In this document: positions 36,814 to 46,230 of the stretch, piece after piece
Layout: each line of letters starts with the position of its first letter
Numbering within the stretch: the first letter of the stretch is position 1
Origin: Dendrophyllia cribrosa
Taxonomy: Eukaryota > Cnidaria > Anthozoa > Scleractinia > Dendrophylliidae
Direction of reading: 5' to 3'
Assembly (NCBI GenBank): GCA_024195265.1
Contig: JAJLRJ010000010.1
Location: 21,518,284 to 21,582,283, forward strand
DNA length: 64,000 nt
Translations under genes and position numbers: made by a program
The notes under the pieces: generated by a model
Databases searched by the model: none
Told to the model about the DNA's origin: nothing
The model's input: only the letters and a program-made list of their open reading frames with translations

Positions 36814-39415
36814 CTTACATAGAACAGCCACTATATAGTATTCCACTGGAATGGCCCTTATTTGTCAACCAATCATAATTGTTGTGTCACGGCACTGAAC
36901 ATGAAACACGAAATCAGTCAGTGAAGCGTTTAATGTAATGCGTTCCACCAGCCACTGTTCTTGACAGTTGACAAATGTTTTCAGGTTTTCGCTTGGAGAA
37001 TATAATACGAACGGTGTCAGATAAAAGTAAATTGAAATAGTCTTAATTTAAAAGCTGATATATCCCAGCTGATATATCATGATTTCAAAACGCAAAGAAA
37101 TATGAACTAAAGAGACAACTGTAAGGTTAAAAACTCAAAATTCCACCAGAATGGCAATTTTGATTTCTTGAGCGCCTGACAAAAAATATATTTGATGAAC
37201 TGTAATCTACTTCCATGCTTCTTCTCCAAACTACACAGACGTTAACGCTAGGACCACATTTTGTAGTTTAAAGAGAGCGAGAGTGTTACATAATTCTACA
37301 GCTGTGTGAAGGACAGCGTAAATCAGATGTAAAGCCGTAACAACAATTTTATCGTGTAATTTTATCACAATATTTACACGCGGCTTTATTTACATCTAAA
37401 AAAAGAATCGGGTTAAGCTCGAAGCCATCTTTAGTGTATGTAAAAGTTATTTTTTAGGCAACGATGGGATATCTGATATCCAGGACGATATTTCTCTCTT
37501 TGTTACTACTACTTATTATGAGCTAATGTTCTTATTTATTTAAGTGATTCAGTTTTGTTATTTGTTTGATTCGGTCTCCCGCATCAACGGGCGCATTTAG
37601 TAATGGAACAACAAATGTAAAATAAATATCACGTAAACTAATAGTAACCATATTGGAAGTGCTGCCCTGTTTTGAACCTAGATGGTACCGGTATCATTTC
37701 TACTCGTCGATAGCAATAGAGCCACCAATTGCCACTCACAATTGCGTGAACGACCTTTAAACTGGGCTTAACCGCCGTTAAGTAGCTTCTTGATTTTCTC
37801 CTAAACGTTGTAAGTGGTTTTCCCTCCCATTAATACCCCTAATTGGACTTTGGTGATCTTTTGTTGGAAGGAAGACAAGAAACTTATGCACACGCGGGAG
37901 GAACGCTTAAGCGCCGGCTTTCTTGCTTATTGTTTGCCCACTGCAAGAGGACTGATCTTTTCTTTAATAATGTTTATCACTTCTTAACAGAAGTCAAGAA
38001 AATCGTTTGGCTTTTCTAAGGTCATCGAAGTCTATGAACCATTAATACATCATCGTTCTTTAAAAAATTGCTATTCAGTTCTTTTAGATGATACATCACT
38101 TCAAACCATTTTCAAAACTTTCCTTTCGTGTTGCAGACATGCACCTCATTTATTGCGGACAGGACTTTAAGTTCCAGTTATAAAAGGTTCATTTTCTATT
38201 AATTTCTGTCCGCCTTAGAGAGATAGCCGCCTAATAAAGAATTTAGTTAAAGGCAAGAGAAATAGGTAAAATTCGGCCTGGTCCAGCTAGCCATTAATGT
38301 CCTTACAGGGATTTCGCTTTGAGAGAGTTGACTGTAAAGCATACCGTTGTAATGTTTAAATCGTTTTTAATTCTTATGCAATTTATATATAGGCAATGAA
38401 ATTCAACCCTGGTGTTATTGTGATGTCAGGCTTCTCGCGGGAACATCGCGTGTTGAGAAACGGGCACACGTACTTGTTGGTTGCTAAATTACTTTTCTGA
38501 TAAAAACATAATTGGCGACTTGAAGGGGAGTAAGATAATTGCCTACATTGTAGGACGCAAATAGAGTAAACAAATTACATCCAGAAAGGGTGGATAGAGC
38601 CATCGCGAGGCGATTCTCTCCGGCATAATGTGCTGTACGTTATCTAAGTTGTAAAAACCGAGAACTGAAAGGCTATACGAGAAAATGAATACTGCTAAAG
38701 TCATCTCCTAGCAAGAATGAACACAAGAAGAGAAAAAAATATAATTGAATTTATAGTTATTGTGAAAAGATAAATAAACTTCTCGATACAGCCCGTGAAC
38801 CGTGTAAGTTGTCACACCACCAGCTTCATTTCCTTTTTGAACAAATAGAACACCAGTACATGAGACATGCATCACCCGTCATGTGTCAATCACCTGCTGT
38901 TTGCTTTAAATGTCTAATTAATCCCGCCTTCGAGTTTAAGATAATTTGCCAATATGCCACTTACAATTTCTTCGTTAAAAAATCCAACACAAAGGATACT
39001 TTTTTTTGTTTTTGACTTTTGTTTATAGCGGAGCTCTCGCGGAGCTCCATACTCATAGAACCTATGCCCGTCATTTTTCATGGTCATGGCTAGCGGAATG
39101 TTTCGCGGGCGCGTCTGTCCGTGTGTGCGTCGCACAGGGATAACTCGCGAGCGCGAATGACGTCGCAAAACATGCGCGTATGACGTCACGCAACATCCGG
39201 GATCTTAGCAATTTTGAAACCAAAGAGAGGCTTTGTTTTTCGCGCGGCTAATCTCTAATCTTTAATTAAGAATAATTGCCAATAGCGAGGCTAATCCGGC
39301 AATGGAGCTGCCAGCGGTCGCTCAGTAAATTAATACAAATAAATTAAATTAAGTTAAATTAAATAAAATTAAATTAAATTATAGCGTCATTGTTTACACA
39401 CGTGTTAATTAGTTT
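36814..39415. other. Intergenic DNA
   Basis: No exon, RNA gene or transposon end is recognised. A short run of AAATT-type repeats lies at about 39335-39380. Confidence 0.35.
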
Positions 39416-39974
39416 TCAAAAACGTAAAAGAGTAGAAGATACTTCACAGATGAGTTCTGAATATGATACAACTTTAACAATGTCAGATGGTAATGCACTC
39501 CAAACAGGAACTGATCTTACATAAAATGAATATTTGAAAGCGTTAACTGAGGTGGACGGTTGACGGATCTTAACGGCATGACTTGCCCTTGTGCGGCTGT
39601 ACGGAGGCACTGTGGTAAGCTCGTAAGGGAAGGAAATGTTGACTTGACTTCTGTGTATTTTAGAACATGGCAATATCGCATATATTGCGCCTCAATTCCA
39701 GTGGAGGCCAATTTAGGTCGGAGAGCATTGAGGATACACTGCTATGACGGCTGTAGTCATTGTTGAGAAAACGTGCCGCACGGCGTTGAACAGACTCAAT
39801 ACACTCAATCCCTTTCTTTGTATATGGAGACCAGGCAACAGATTCATACTCTACTATCGGGCGCACCAAAGATACATAGAAGCGCTCCTTGACGGATCGA
39901 CTGCACGATGAAAGGTTCCTTTGAAGGATCCCTAGGACTCTCATGGCCTTCTTCTTAGCTTCAGTGCACTGCAT
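39416..39974 (-). pseudogene. Non-LTR retrotransposon reverse transcriptase, C-terminal fragment
   Basis: The frame at 39974-39660 carries the post-RT region of LINE polyproteins: YVSLVRPIVEYESVAWSPY, then IESVQRRAARFLNNDYSR, then SSVSSMLSDLNWPPLELRR. A second frame (39673-39416) continues with the usual C-terminal end (YSFYVRSVPVWSALPSDIV). The change of frame at about 39670 shows a frameshift. Catalytic domains are absent, so it is a dead 5'-truncated copy. Confidence 0.85.
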
Positions 39975-40219
39975 TTGCCAACTCAGCGTGCATGTTATGT
40001 AAACACCAAGGTATTTTTAGTGGCAAACTCCGTCGAGCTGCACGCTGCAAAGGGTATAACTGAACTTGGAACGGCCGATGTCACAGCCGATGTCACGTCA
40101 GCTGTAGTAAACACTCTTGTGTTTAGCAACACAACAAGAGTTTGCAACGATTTTGCAAAATCGTTTTTCCCTGCATATTTTCCAGGTTTGCTACTCAAGA
40201 CAGGCCTAGGGATGATAAT

Positions 40220-40246
40220 TAACCCTAACCCTAACCCAAACCCTAG
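40220..40246. repeat. Short interstitial telomere-like CCCTAA repeat
   Basis: Three consecutive CCCTAA-type units plus a degenerate fourth, within AT-rich DNA. This matches the metazoan TTAGGG telomere repeat. Confidence 0.6.
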
Positions 40247-41075
40247 GGATGCTAATTAAGGGATACTCAGAAGCCCCTATAGTGGAAAAAGAAGAGCTTT
40301 TAGGGGTAAAATCTTGCTTCGAGGAACTTCATACGGATGCGGATTTCAGAACCGAAGAAGCGGAGTTTTAAAGAATTTCCAAGCAGCGGAGTGACTTAAA
40401 GGTAAAAGAAATTTCATTTTTCGATGGGAATTTATGTTGATATCAATTTGTGATTGACTTTTTCTTTGTGTTTTCATTAGTTTTGGAGAAATGTTTATAA
40501 AACGTGCTCAAATTCAATCTTGTTGTTATTTTGAATTTCATCGAGGACATCTCGGCCTCGATGCGCTATAAATGGTACGCGTTTTGCTTTTAAACATAAA
40601 CTAATAGATTTTTAAAGAAAAATTTCAAAACAAGATTTTGTTGTTCATTTTTATGTCTTTGTTCATTTATTACACAGGTTGAAAAGCGATTTTATGTAAC
40701 CAAAACAAGACTTGGATTTTATAGTTCTAACTTCATTCGCGTCGCCTTATGCAAATATCTTTGTGTATTTTTTTGCACTTTTGATTTCCAAATCAGTTTC
40801 TCGGGCAATTTTTGATACGCAACAGGTGTACATGCAATTTATTCAGAAATTAGTCATACTTGTTATTCTAGACCGAGAAATAGTTGTTTATGTGAACTTT
40901 TGTGCGGTCTAAATGTACTGTGAAGACGGTCGCGTAATACTATTTTTGAGAATTGATAAAATTGAAAAATAGCTCGGTCGTCAATCTTAATTCTTGTGCT
41001 TCCGACCTTTCACCTTAGTTAAGCTTATCATCGGATTTCTGTTCAGAGAGCTTCGCTCTTAGGCTCAGCCTATCT
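40247..41075. other. Intergenic DNA
   Basis: No recognisable gene or repeat. Confidence 0.35.
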
Positions 41076-41241
41076 ATATACAGCTATTTCAATTAACGTT
41101 GTCGGATGAAAGCTCAAAGCCAAGACCGCAAGATGGTATGGGTAGTAGTAAATAGCCATTGCATAAGAATCCCATACTTCCTTGCGGTCTTGGCTTTTCG
41201 CCTTTTTCATCCGACAGCGTTAATTGAAATAGTTGTATATT
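41076..41241. mobile_element. Foldback MITE with about 60-bp arms
   Basis: The left arm (from 41076, CAGCTATTTCAATTAACG, GTCGGATGAAAG, CCAAGACCGCAAG) is mirrored on the right (CTTGCGGTCTTGG, CATCCGAC, CGTTAATTGAAATAGTTG), with a spacer of about 50 bp. Non-coding. Confidence 0.75.
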
Positions 41242-41747
41242 ATTTTTTCTTCGCTGTGAACTGGTAATGAGTGGTAAATGGGATCTAAAGGCTCGGCGTT
41301 ATAAAAAGAAGACCAAAAAAATGTGTTGGTGATTTTCGTCCATGTATTGATGCCGAAATTACCGTGATTCCGATCTGGATTGCCATTGCTATTCCTTCTT
41401 TTAAAATGTTGATATCATGTGTTATGTAACGCCATTGATCTGACTGGTGAACACAAGATTCAGTCAGGTGTTTCAAAATCTCTACCAGCTATGTAGGCTA
41501 CTTCGAAAAAATACCATAATAATCTTTTATGTGTAGGCTCAGTCTCCTTTGTTAGAATGGCACAATGGAAATCAGAGTACATGTAGGAACGCTAGGACGT
41601 AGCATTGTGTCGGTTCGTATACAAATGTACACCGTATGCAAATTGCTAAGAAGTTGAAGCATAGCACGTGCAGTTCGTGCTGAAAACAAAAGAAATTGGA
41701 AAAATCAGGCTTACATCAAGCACCACCCAAACCTGCACTTTAAAGAG
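41242..41747. other. Left host flank of the integrated virus
   Basis: No gene is recognised. The last six bases before the virus (41748-41753, tattgt) reappear directly after its right end. Confidence 0.5.
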
Positions 41748-41753
41748 TATTGT
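41748..41753. repeat. Left target-site duplication tattgt
   Basis: A direct repeat of the six bases at 58895-58900. The right copy may share one base with the element end, so the duplication is 5 or 6 bp. Confidence 0.75.
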
Positions 41754-41915
41754 AGTAGTATAAGGCGTTGGTGATCCGGGACCACCTGAAATAAGCTGCC
41801 AAACGCCCGAGTTACCGGCTCCCGCGGACTCATTGCATTCGTCCTGGGAGCCGGTAACTCGGGCGTTTGGCAGCTTATTTCAGGTGGTCCCGGATGACCA
41901 ACGCCCTATACTACT
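41754..41915. repeat. Left terminal 162-bp palindrome (hairpin-forming)
   Basis: The sequence reads as two arms of about 70 bp that are inverted copies with only two or three mismatches (for example GGTGATCC versus GGTCATCC), around a loop of about 22 bases (GCGGACTCATTGCATTCGTC). Folded, it gives a long terminal hairpin. The right end carries the inverted copy. Confidence 0.92.
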
Positions 41916-42035
41916 CTCTTCTATTCTGTTTGCATATGCTGCTCCGGTACGAGATCACCCCAACCGGTACGAGATCACCCCAACCCAGGGGGGTATTACC
42001 AATTGGAGAAATCCCTACCCTTGGTATATACCACG
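41916..42035 (+). promoter_or_regulatory. Inner left terminal repeat with early-type promoter
   Basis: The terminal inverted repeat continues inward (CTATTCTGTTTGCATATGCT), includes a 20-bp unit CCGGTACGAGATCACCCCAA duplicated in tandem, and ends with the module TTACCAATTGGAGAAATC-N8-GGTATATACC directly before the start codon at 42036. The same module precedes the exonuclease (42470-42505) and the polymerase (58659-58700). Confidence 0.75.
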
Positions 42036-42509
42036 ATGGCGTATGAACGAAGACTTTTGCTCGCCATTGTAAATGCGGAAATGCAACACTCAACTACGTA
42101 CATCAAGGCACATCGACTAAAGATCACTTGCCTTGGTTGCGGACGAAGAGTGTGTTTGTCAACGATTTATAATCATATAAATAATGGCTGTCCGCCTTTT
42201 AAAAGAAAGCCTCGAGCTCTTCTCAAACATGAGGCGGATTCGGTGGCACCCACGAGTGCTGTTCGAGAAGTTTTTGCCAAGTCAAATGTCAGCTGGCATG
42301 AGCTGAATGCATGGCTTGACGAGCAAGAACAAGAACAAAAACCATTTAAAAACAAAAGCTTAGAGGCTCTTGATCCTTTAAACGACATCCGTGACTTAAG
42401 CTTTGTTTCGGATTACATCGCAGGTGGTAAGAAATCACTCGCAACGTTTCAAACGGAGTTGAGTGGTTATTACCAATTGAAAAAATGTCTGCCCTTTGTA
42501 TATCAATGA
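42036..42509 (+). CDS. Zinc-finger protein of unknown function (virus gene 1)
   Basis: A 157-aa protein starting at ATGGCG (MAYERRLLL), chosen over the in-frame ATG 33 bases upstream because that one lies inside the promoter module shared with two other genes. Residues about 28-52 contain CLGCGRRVCLSTIYNHINNGC, a likely CCHC-type zinc site. The rest is polar with a Glu/Gln-rich helix (WLDEQEQEQK). Its stop overlaps the start of the exonuclease (ATGA at 42506-42509), and its last codons are encoded by the exonuclease promoter module. Being first in the left end, it may be an early regulatory or replication-associated protein; that role is inference. Confidence 0.75.
   Translation: MAYERRLLLAIVNAEMQHSTTYIKAHRLKITCLGCGRRVCLSTIYNHINNGCPPFKRKPRALLKHEADSVAPTSAVREVFAKSNVSWHELNAWLDEQEQEQKPFKNKSLEALDPLNDIRDLSFVSDYIAGGKKSLATFQTELSGYYQLKKCLPFVYQ
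42470..42505 (+). promoter_or_regulatory. Early-type promoter module of the exonuclease gene
   Basis: TTACCAATTGAAAAAATG then CCCTTTGTATATCA. It matches the terminal repeat promoter in order and spacing (CCAATTG, purine-rich stretch, CCCTT, GTATAT) but lies far from the terminus and inside the end of gene 1, so the module has been duplicated or conserved independently of the terminal repeat. Confidence 0.7.
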
Positions 42510-43627
42510 TGGCGACAACGCAAGTGTTCATGAACTTTCTCAAATCGAGAAACACTGGTCTGAAACAAAAGAGCGCCGAATGGGTGAGAGCCAGACAAAA
42601 CTCCATTGGTGCATCAGAGATCTCTGCCTTGACAGGATCGTCGCCGTTTGAATCACGGCAAAGCTTGCTCATGAAGAAAATACAGCCAACAAATATGCTC
42701 AACAATGCGGCTTGTACCTGGGGCAATCTGTTGGAGCCGCTTATTCGCAAGTATTTTGAGCAAAAACATTCTGTTTCCGTTTTTGGTTACAGCATCTCTC
42801 TTAATCTAGCAAGAGATCATCCACTTTATCGAAAGGTCACTTGTAGCCCAGACGGATATTTTCTAGACAAAGATAACACCTTAAGTTTGTTAGAGTTTAA
42901 ATGTCCGTTCAAGCGAAAAATAGCTACGAATAGAATTCCTAGTTATTATAGTGATCAGATACAAACAGGTCTTGCTTTGAGTGGTGACATGGTAAACAAA
43001 GGCTTGTTTGTTGACGGCTATTTTAGATTGTGTTCTTTAAACCAGATTGATCAAAGCTTGGCACACAATCAGTTTCTCAACGGAGGAAAAGAATATAAAA
43101 CGAAGTGTGACACAACACTTGCGTGGGGGGTTTGTTATTTATTTAGCAAACGGACGATAACAAGAAATCAAAAGTCAATCATCGATGTCGGTTCACTCAC
43201 ATCGAAACAATTATTTGAGAGAATTATGTCTTCCATTGCTGAGAAGGACATATGGTGTTGTTATGGTGTTGTAAGAATGTCGTTTATAAAGCAGGACGAA
43301 GACGAGGAGTTTTTGCGTTATAACTATATGCAAAAAGTGTTTTCAGAGGGTTCAGAAAGCCCTAAACCAGTAGCTATGTTCGCATGGAAGCTTCTGGATA
43401 TAATTGAGATTGGGGCGCCAAAGCAACCAAACTTTTTTAATAATATTCAAACGTCGGTCGAGCGTTTTCATAACAGCTTGGCAAGCCTTCGAAAAAAAAT
43501 AACCGAGCACTCTGAAGAGGCAGCTGAAAGCTATCACAGCCCTAAGAAAAATGCTGCCGTCGTAAGGGCTGGAGACGAAGAGCAAATGTTTGCATTTCTT
43601 ATGGATAAACTTGACCAAGGTTATTAA
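42506..43627 (+). CDS. YqaJ/lambda-type exonuclease (viral recombinase nuclease)
   Basis: A 373-aa protein starting at ATGATGGCG. It belongs to the PD-(D/E)XK YqaJ-like viral recombinase family, related to baculovirus alkaline nuclease and lambda exonuclease, which resect double-stranded DNA ends during replication and recombination. Visible motifs: IGASEISALTG (residues about 33-43), CSPDGYF (about 112-118, motif Asp), LLEFKCPFKR (about 128-137, the ExK pair) and YYSDQIQTGLAL (about 146-157, the conserved Gln-rich helix). The frame is intact. It overlaps the first gene at its start and meets the VLTF3-like gene tail to tail with a 4-base overlap. Confidence 0.9.
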   Translation: MMATTQVFMNFLKSRNTGLKQKSAEWVRARQNSIGASEISALTGSSPFESRQSLLMKKIQPTNMLNNAACTWGNLLEPLIRKYFEQKHSVSVFGYSISLNLARDHPLYRKVTCSPDGYFLDKDNTLSLLEFKCPFKRKIATNRIPSYYSDQIQTGLALSGDMVNKGLFVDGYFRLCSLNQIDQSLAHNQFLNGGKEYKTKCDTTLAWGVCYLFSKRTITRNQKSIIDVGSLTSKQLFERIMSSIAEKDIWCCYGVVRMSFIKQDEDEEFLRYNYMQKVFSEGSESPKPVAMFAWKLLDIIEIGAPKQPNFFNNIQTSVERFHNSLASLRKKITEHSEEAAESYHSPKKNAAVVRAGDEEQMFAFLMDKLDQGY

Positions 43628-44550
43628 TTAATGCCCACGGCATTAATGGCTGCTTCCCAATACCATTCGTTTGTTAGACGTGTAGCGGGCTTCGAAAGTC
43701 TTATGTAAGATACGATTTTGTGTTTTCTTGGCCCTTCTGGTAAAATTACATCTAAGATCTTATAAATTATGAACCCATAAGATATTCCGCTTGGAAGATG
43801 ATATCTTATGCTTGAGTAAACAAAGTTAATTTGCTTAATTTCGTCATCGGTTAATCTCTGAGGGGGTTCCCCTAAGATAAAACTCAACAACAGAGTGGTG
43901 TGTTTATTGAAATCACCGTGTTTTATTTTTTTAAGAATGTTTCGTAGAGTGCCAATTGTTAAAAATGATGGACGAACATTTCGTTTTGCCATTTCTTTCC
44001 GTATTTCTAATAAAACCCCTTCACTGCCGCTTATGCATTCTAAAGAATAATTTCCGAGTAACTGATCAAGGCGATGTTTAAAATTATAATTTATTCTGCA
44101 TGGTGTTTTAACTTTCATATCTTCTTTATCGTAAAGGTCTTTATGAGAAAAGACAGCTCCGTATATTCTTCTTTAAATGCGGCTACATTCTCTGCAGATA
44201 AGTTCTGTTGAATCACACATGAGTGTAAACGAGCCGCCACAGCTTTGGCACGATTCAATGCTTTTATCTGTTCTGTCTAGAATGATAACAAACTTGTTTT
44301 CGCGATATTGTTGGATTAATTCTTGTCTCGCTGACAAACTAAGAGCTTCGAAAATGATTTGAAGTTTTTCTGTTAGTTGTGATCGGTGAAGCTCTTTTAG
44401 ATAACTGCTTCCATAGAAGCCACACAGCATGACTTGCTTGTGTTTTATCTCCAAGACATCTAGTTGCGTCTCGTATTCTTTATTTTCATCCATACGTCTA
44501 ACAATAGACAGTTGCATGATAAAGCGCTCAATATGTCGCGAATCCGTCAT
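43624..44550 (-). pseudogene. VLTF3-like late transcription factor, interrupted by one in-frame stop
   Basis: A single reading frame runs from ATG at 44550 to the stop at 43624, broken once by TAA at 44173-44175. The part before the stop ends in a zinc ribbon (CQSCGG then CRECS). The part after it has the conserved C-terminal pattern of poxvirus/NCLDV late transcription factor 3: a Tyr-rich start, a long helical middle (LRNILKKIKHGDF, FILGEPPQRLTDDEI) and the terminal FIIYKILDVILPEG segment followed by a tryptophan-containing end. Its known role in poxviruses is to activate late genes. The stop falls between the two domains. CCAATTG in the upstream region resembles the early promoter module, but there is no GTATATA box. 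The assignment is by pattern only. Confidence 0.72.
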
Positions 44551-44605
44551 GTTTATTTTTAGAAATTACAAAATGTTCAATTGGGGAACGAAGCTTCTTG
44601 AACAT

Positions 44606-44767
44606 ACCGAAGCGCCCCACAAATACCGAAGCGCCCCAACTTTGTTGAAAAAAGTTTTTCTGGGGCGCTTCGGAATTTATTTTTTTGAAAAAAATAAAAC
44701 GGGGCGCTTCGGAATTTATTTTTTGAAAAATTTTTTTGGGGCGCTTCGGTATTTAGGGGCGCTTCGG
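44606..44767. repeat. Iteron cluster CCGAAGCGCCCC, two direct and four inverted copies
   Basis: Copies at 44607-44618 and 44626-44637 read CCGAAGCGCCCC. Copies at 44662-44673, 44701-44712, 44738-44749 and 44756-44767 read GGGGCGCTTCGG. They are separated by A/T-rich spacers that also repeat (AATTTATTTTTTGAAAAA). The block fills the only sizeable non-coding gap of the virus, between two divergent minus/minus genes, and could fold into strong hairpins. Possible roles: replication origin, enhancer, or transcription terminator. Confidence 0.8.
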
Positions 44768-44834
44768 AATTTATGGGCCTATGTGTGGCGGGTTTTTTCC
44801 TTCAAGATTTGTAGATTAAAACCTGAATTTAATC

Positions 44835-45503
44835 TTACAAATCTGATTTGGACACAGCTGTGAGACGATTGAACTTTTTTTGAAACTCTTCCTTGACTTC
44901 TTTGCAAAGTTCGGTTTTGATCTTGTCTATATCTAGCGCTGGAGTTTGCCTGCCTCCTTGTGTAGCCTTTTTTTCACCAGAGCGAATCAAGGCTTTCAGT
45001 TCGTGATATTTTTCAACCTCACGCAGAATGATTGAAAATTCTGAATCACTGATGCGCTTGTCCGTCAGAGCTTTTGAAACCAAGTCATTGACAGAGTTTC
45101 GTTTAGCAAGGGCGAGTGTGTAGATTTTTTCATGTTTGGTGATTTTTCTTTCGAGCCTTTTACCGAACGCAGTAAGACCAGCTGATGAAAACCCTGAAAT
45201 GGCGGCAACGCCAGCAAGAGGAGGGCTGGCGATAATCCCAATTCCTGTGAAAGCTGTTGCCAATGTTGCAGAAGACAAACCCGCAGAAATGAAACCAAGA
45301 CCAACAGCTGAACCGTGAACAACAGAGTGGGTTCGTTTGTACTTCTTAGCGACCAGCCTATAATGACCGGCTTCTGACTCAAGCTCTGTCTGTAAGTCAG
45401 ATATTTTTTTTAGACGGAAGTCATCACCATTTGGCAACACTGGGTAGAGCGGTTGTGTCTCGCTGTATTCCGGAGCCGATGGAAGCACATTGGCAGAACT
45501 CAT
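44835..45503 (-). CDS. Virus membrane protein with glycine-rich hydrophobic region
   Basis: A 222-aa protein of unknown function. A polar N-terminus (about 60 residues, proline-rich at first) precedes a long hydrophobic glycine/alanine-rich stretch (about 64-112) that could form two membrane segments. A charged, helical C-terminal half follows with coiled-coil character (LREVEKYHELKALI, ELCKEVKEEFQKKF). It starts eight bases after the promoter box TATATATATACC and directly follows the penton-like gene. The placement suggests a structural or virion-membrane role. Confidence 0.75.
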   Translation of the reverse strand: MSSANVLPSAPEYSETQPLYPVLPNGDDFRLKKISDLQTELESEAGHYRLVAKKYKRTHSVVHGSAVGLGFISAGLSSATLATAFTGIGIIASPPLAGVAAISGFSSAGLTAFGKRLERKITKHEKIYTLALAKRNSVNDLVSKALTDKRISDSEFSIILREVEKYHELKALIRSGEKKATQGGRQTPALDIDKIKTELCKEVKEEFQKKFNRLTAVSKSDL

Positions 45504-45530
45504 GGTGGGGGGTATATATATATTTTTAAT
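45504..45530 (-). promoter_or_regulatory. Late-type promoter box of the membrane protein gene
   Basis: On the minus strand: A-rich sequence then ATATATATATACC, ending just before CCCCCACC-ATG. It matches the short box upstream of the other structural genes and overlaps the end of the upstream gene. Confidence 0.6.
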
Positions 45531-46185
45531 TTATCTCAACTTCAAATTTTAAGGGCATGTCATTGAATTTGAAGAGTTCATTGTTCTCATCCCTCACTGA
45601 CAGTGATATGCTATTTACATAATCACCAGACGAGACGTCACGCAAGACGTTCTGTTGTGTTGTTTCGTAATAAACCTTCTCAAAAGCTTTTCCACGAACA
45701 TCAAACCGAGCCAAAACTGTCGAAGGCTTACCATTGAGTAAGTTCTGTTCTTTATCAACCAGATCACAGTGGATGAAGTAAGTGCTTGGTGATGTTAATC
45801 CTTTGACGAACGTCGGTAGAACCACTATAGGGCTTATGCCAAGCAATTCTGCCAGATTGTTACTAAACTTCACACTTCTGCCGTTATTATGAATGATCAT
45901 GGCTTTGAGTGGTTTGTTTGTTTCAATTGTTAGATAAAAATGTTCGAAACGATTTTTTAGGCCTTCAAAGATTTTCGCTAAACTATCAATAGTGTAATGA
46001 CCTTGAAGTAAGGTCGCGCTATATGTTGAATCATAGCTATTTGAAATAGCTGCTTCTTCTTTCAAATTATGCCACGAGTTGAAAATTGAGCAAGATATGA
46101 GCCGTATATAACTCGGTTTCGGAAGCGGGTGATCGAAGTAGATCGTGTGAGGGTTCGAAGGCGCGACGATTGTTAACACAACCAT
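45526..46185 (-). CDS. Probable penton-like minor capsid protein
   Basis: A 219-aa, beta-strand-rich protein without membrane segments. Size, predicted strand pattern (VVLTIVAPS, YIRLISCSIFNSWHNL, HFYLTIETN, LKFEVEIN) and position beside other virion genes fit the single jelly-roll penton protein of Polintons and adintoviruses, which forms the capsid vertices. The segment TYSATLLQGHYTIDSLAKIF resembles the conserved region of that family. The frame is intact. The family assignment rests on pattern and context and needs a profile search; a different minor capsid role is possible. Confidence 0.65.
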   Translation of the reverse strand: MVVLTIVAPSNPHTIYFDHPLPKPSYIRLISCSIFNSWHNLKEEAAISNSYDSTYSATLLQGHYTIDSLAKIFEGLKNRFEHFYLTIETNKPLKAMIIHNNGRSVKFSNNLAELLGISPIVVLPTFVKGLTSPSTYFIHCDLVDKEQNLLNGKPSTVLARFDVRGKAFEKVYYETTQQNVLRDVSSGDYVNSISLSVRDENNELFKFNDMPLKFEVEIN

Positions 46186-46230
46186 GATTGCATATGTAAA
46201 AACATTTTAAAAATATAAATATACACAATC
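46186..46230. promoter_or_regulatory. Divergent late promoter between the penton-like and 607-aa genes
   Basis: 45 bp with an A-rich centre and ATAAATATACAC reading right and TTTTTACATATGC reading left. Both start codons lie within a dozen bases of a TATA-like box. Confidence 0.6.

Noticed and set aside
40220..40246. True telomere or chromosome end
   Set aside because: Only about four degenerate units are present, with ordinary sequence on both sides.
42003..42035. Upstream ATG for the zinc-finger gene (and the matching one at 58694 for the polymerase)
   Set aside because: Both lie inside the promoter module shared by three genes, so they would be upstream of or at the transcription start.
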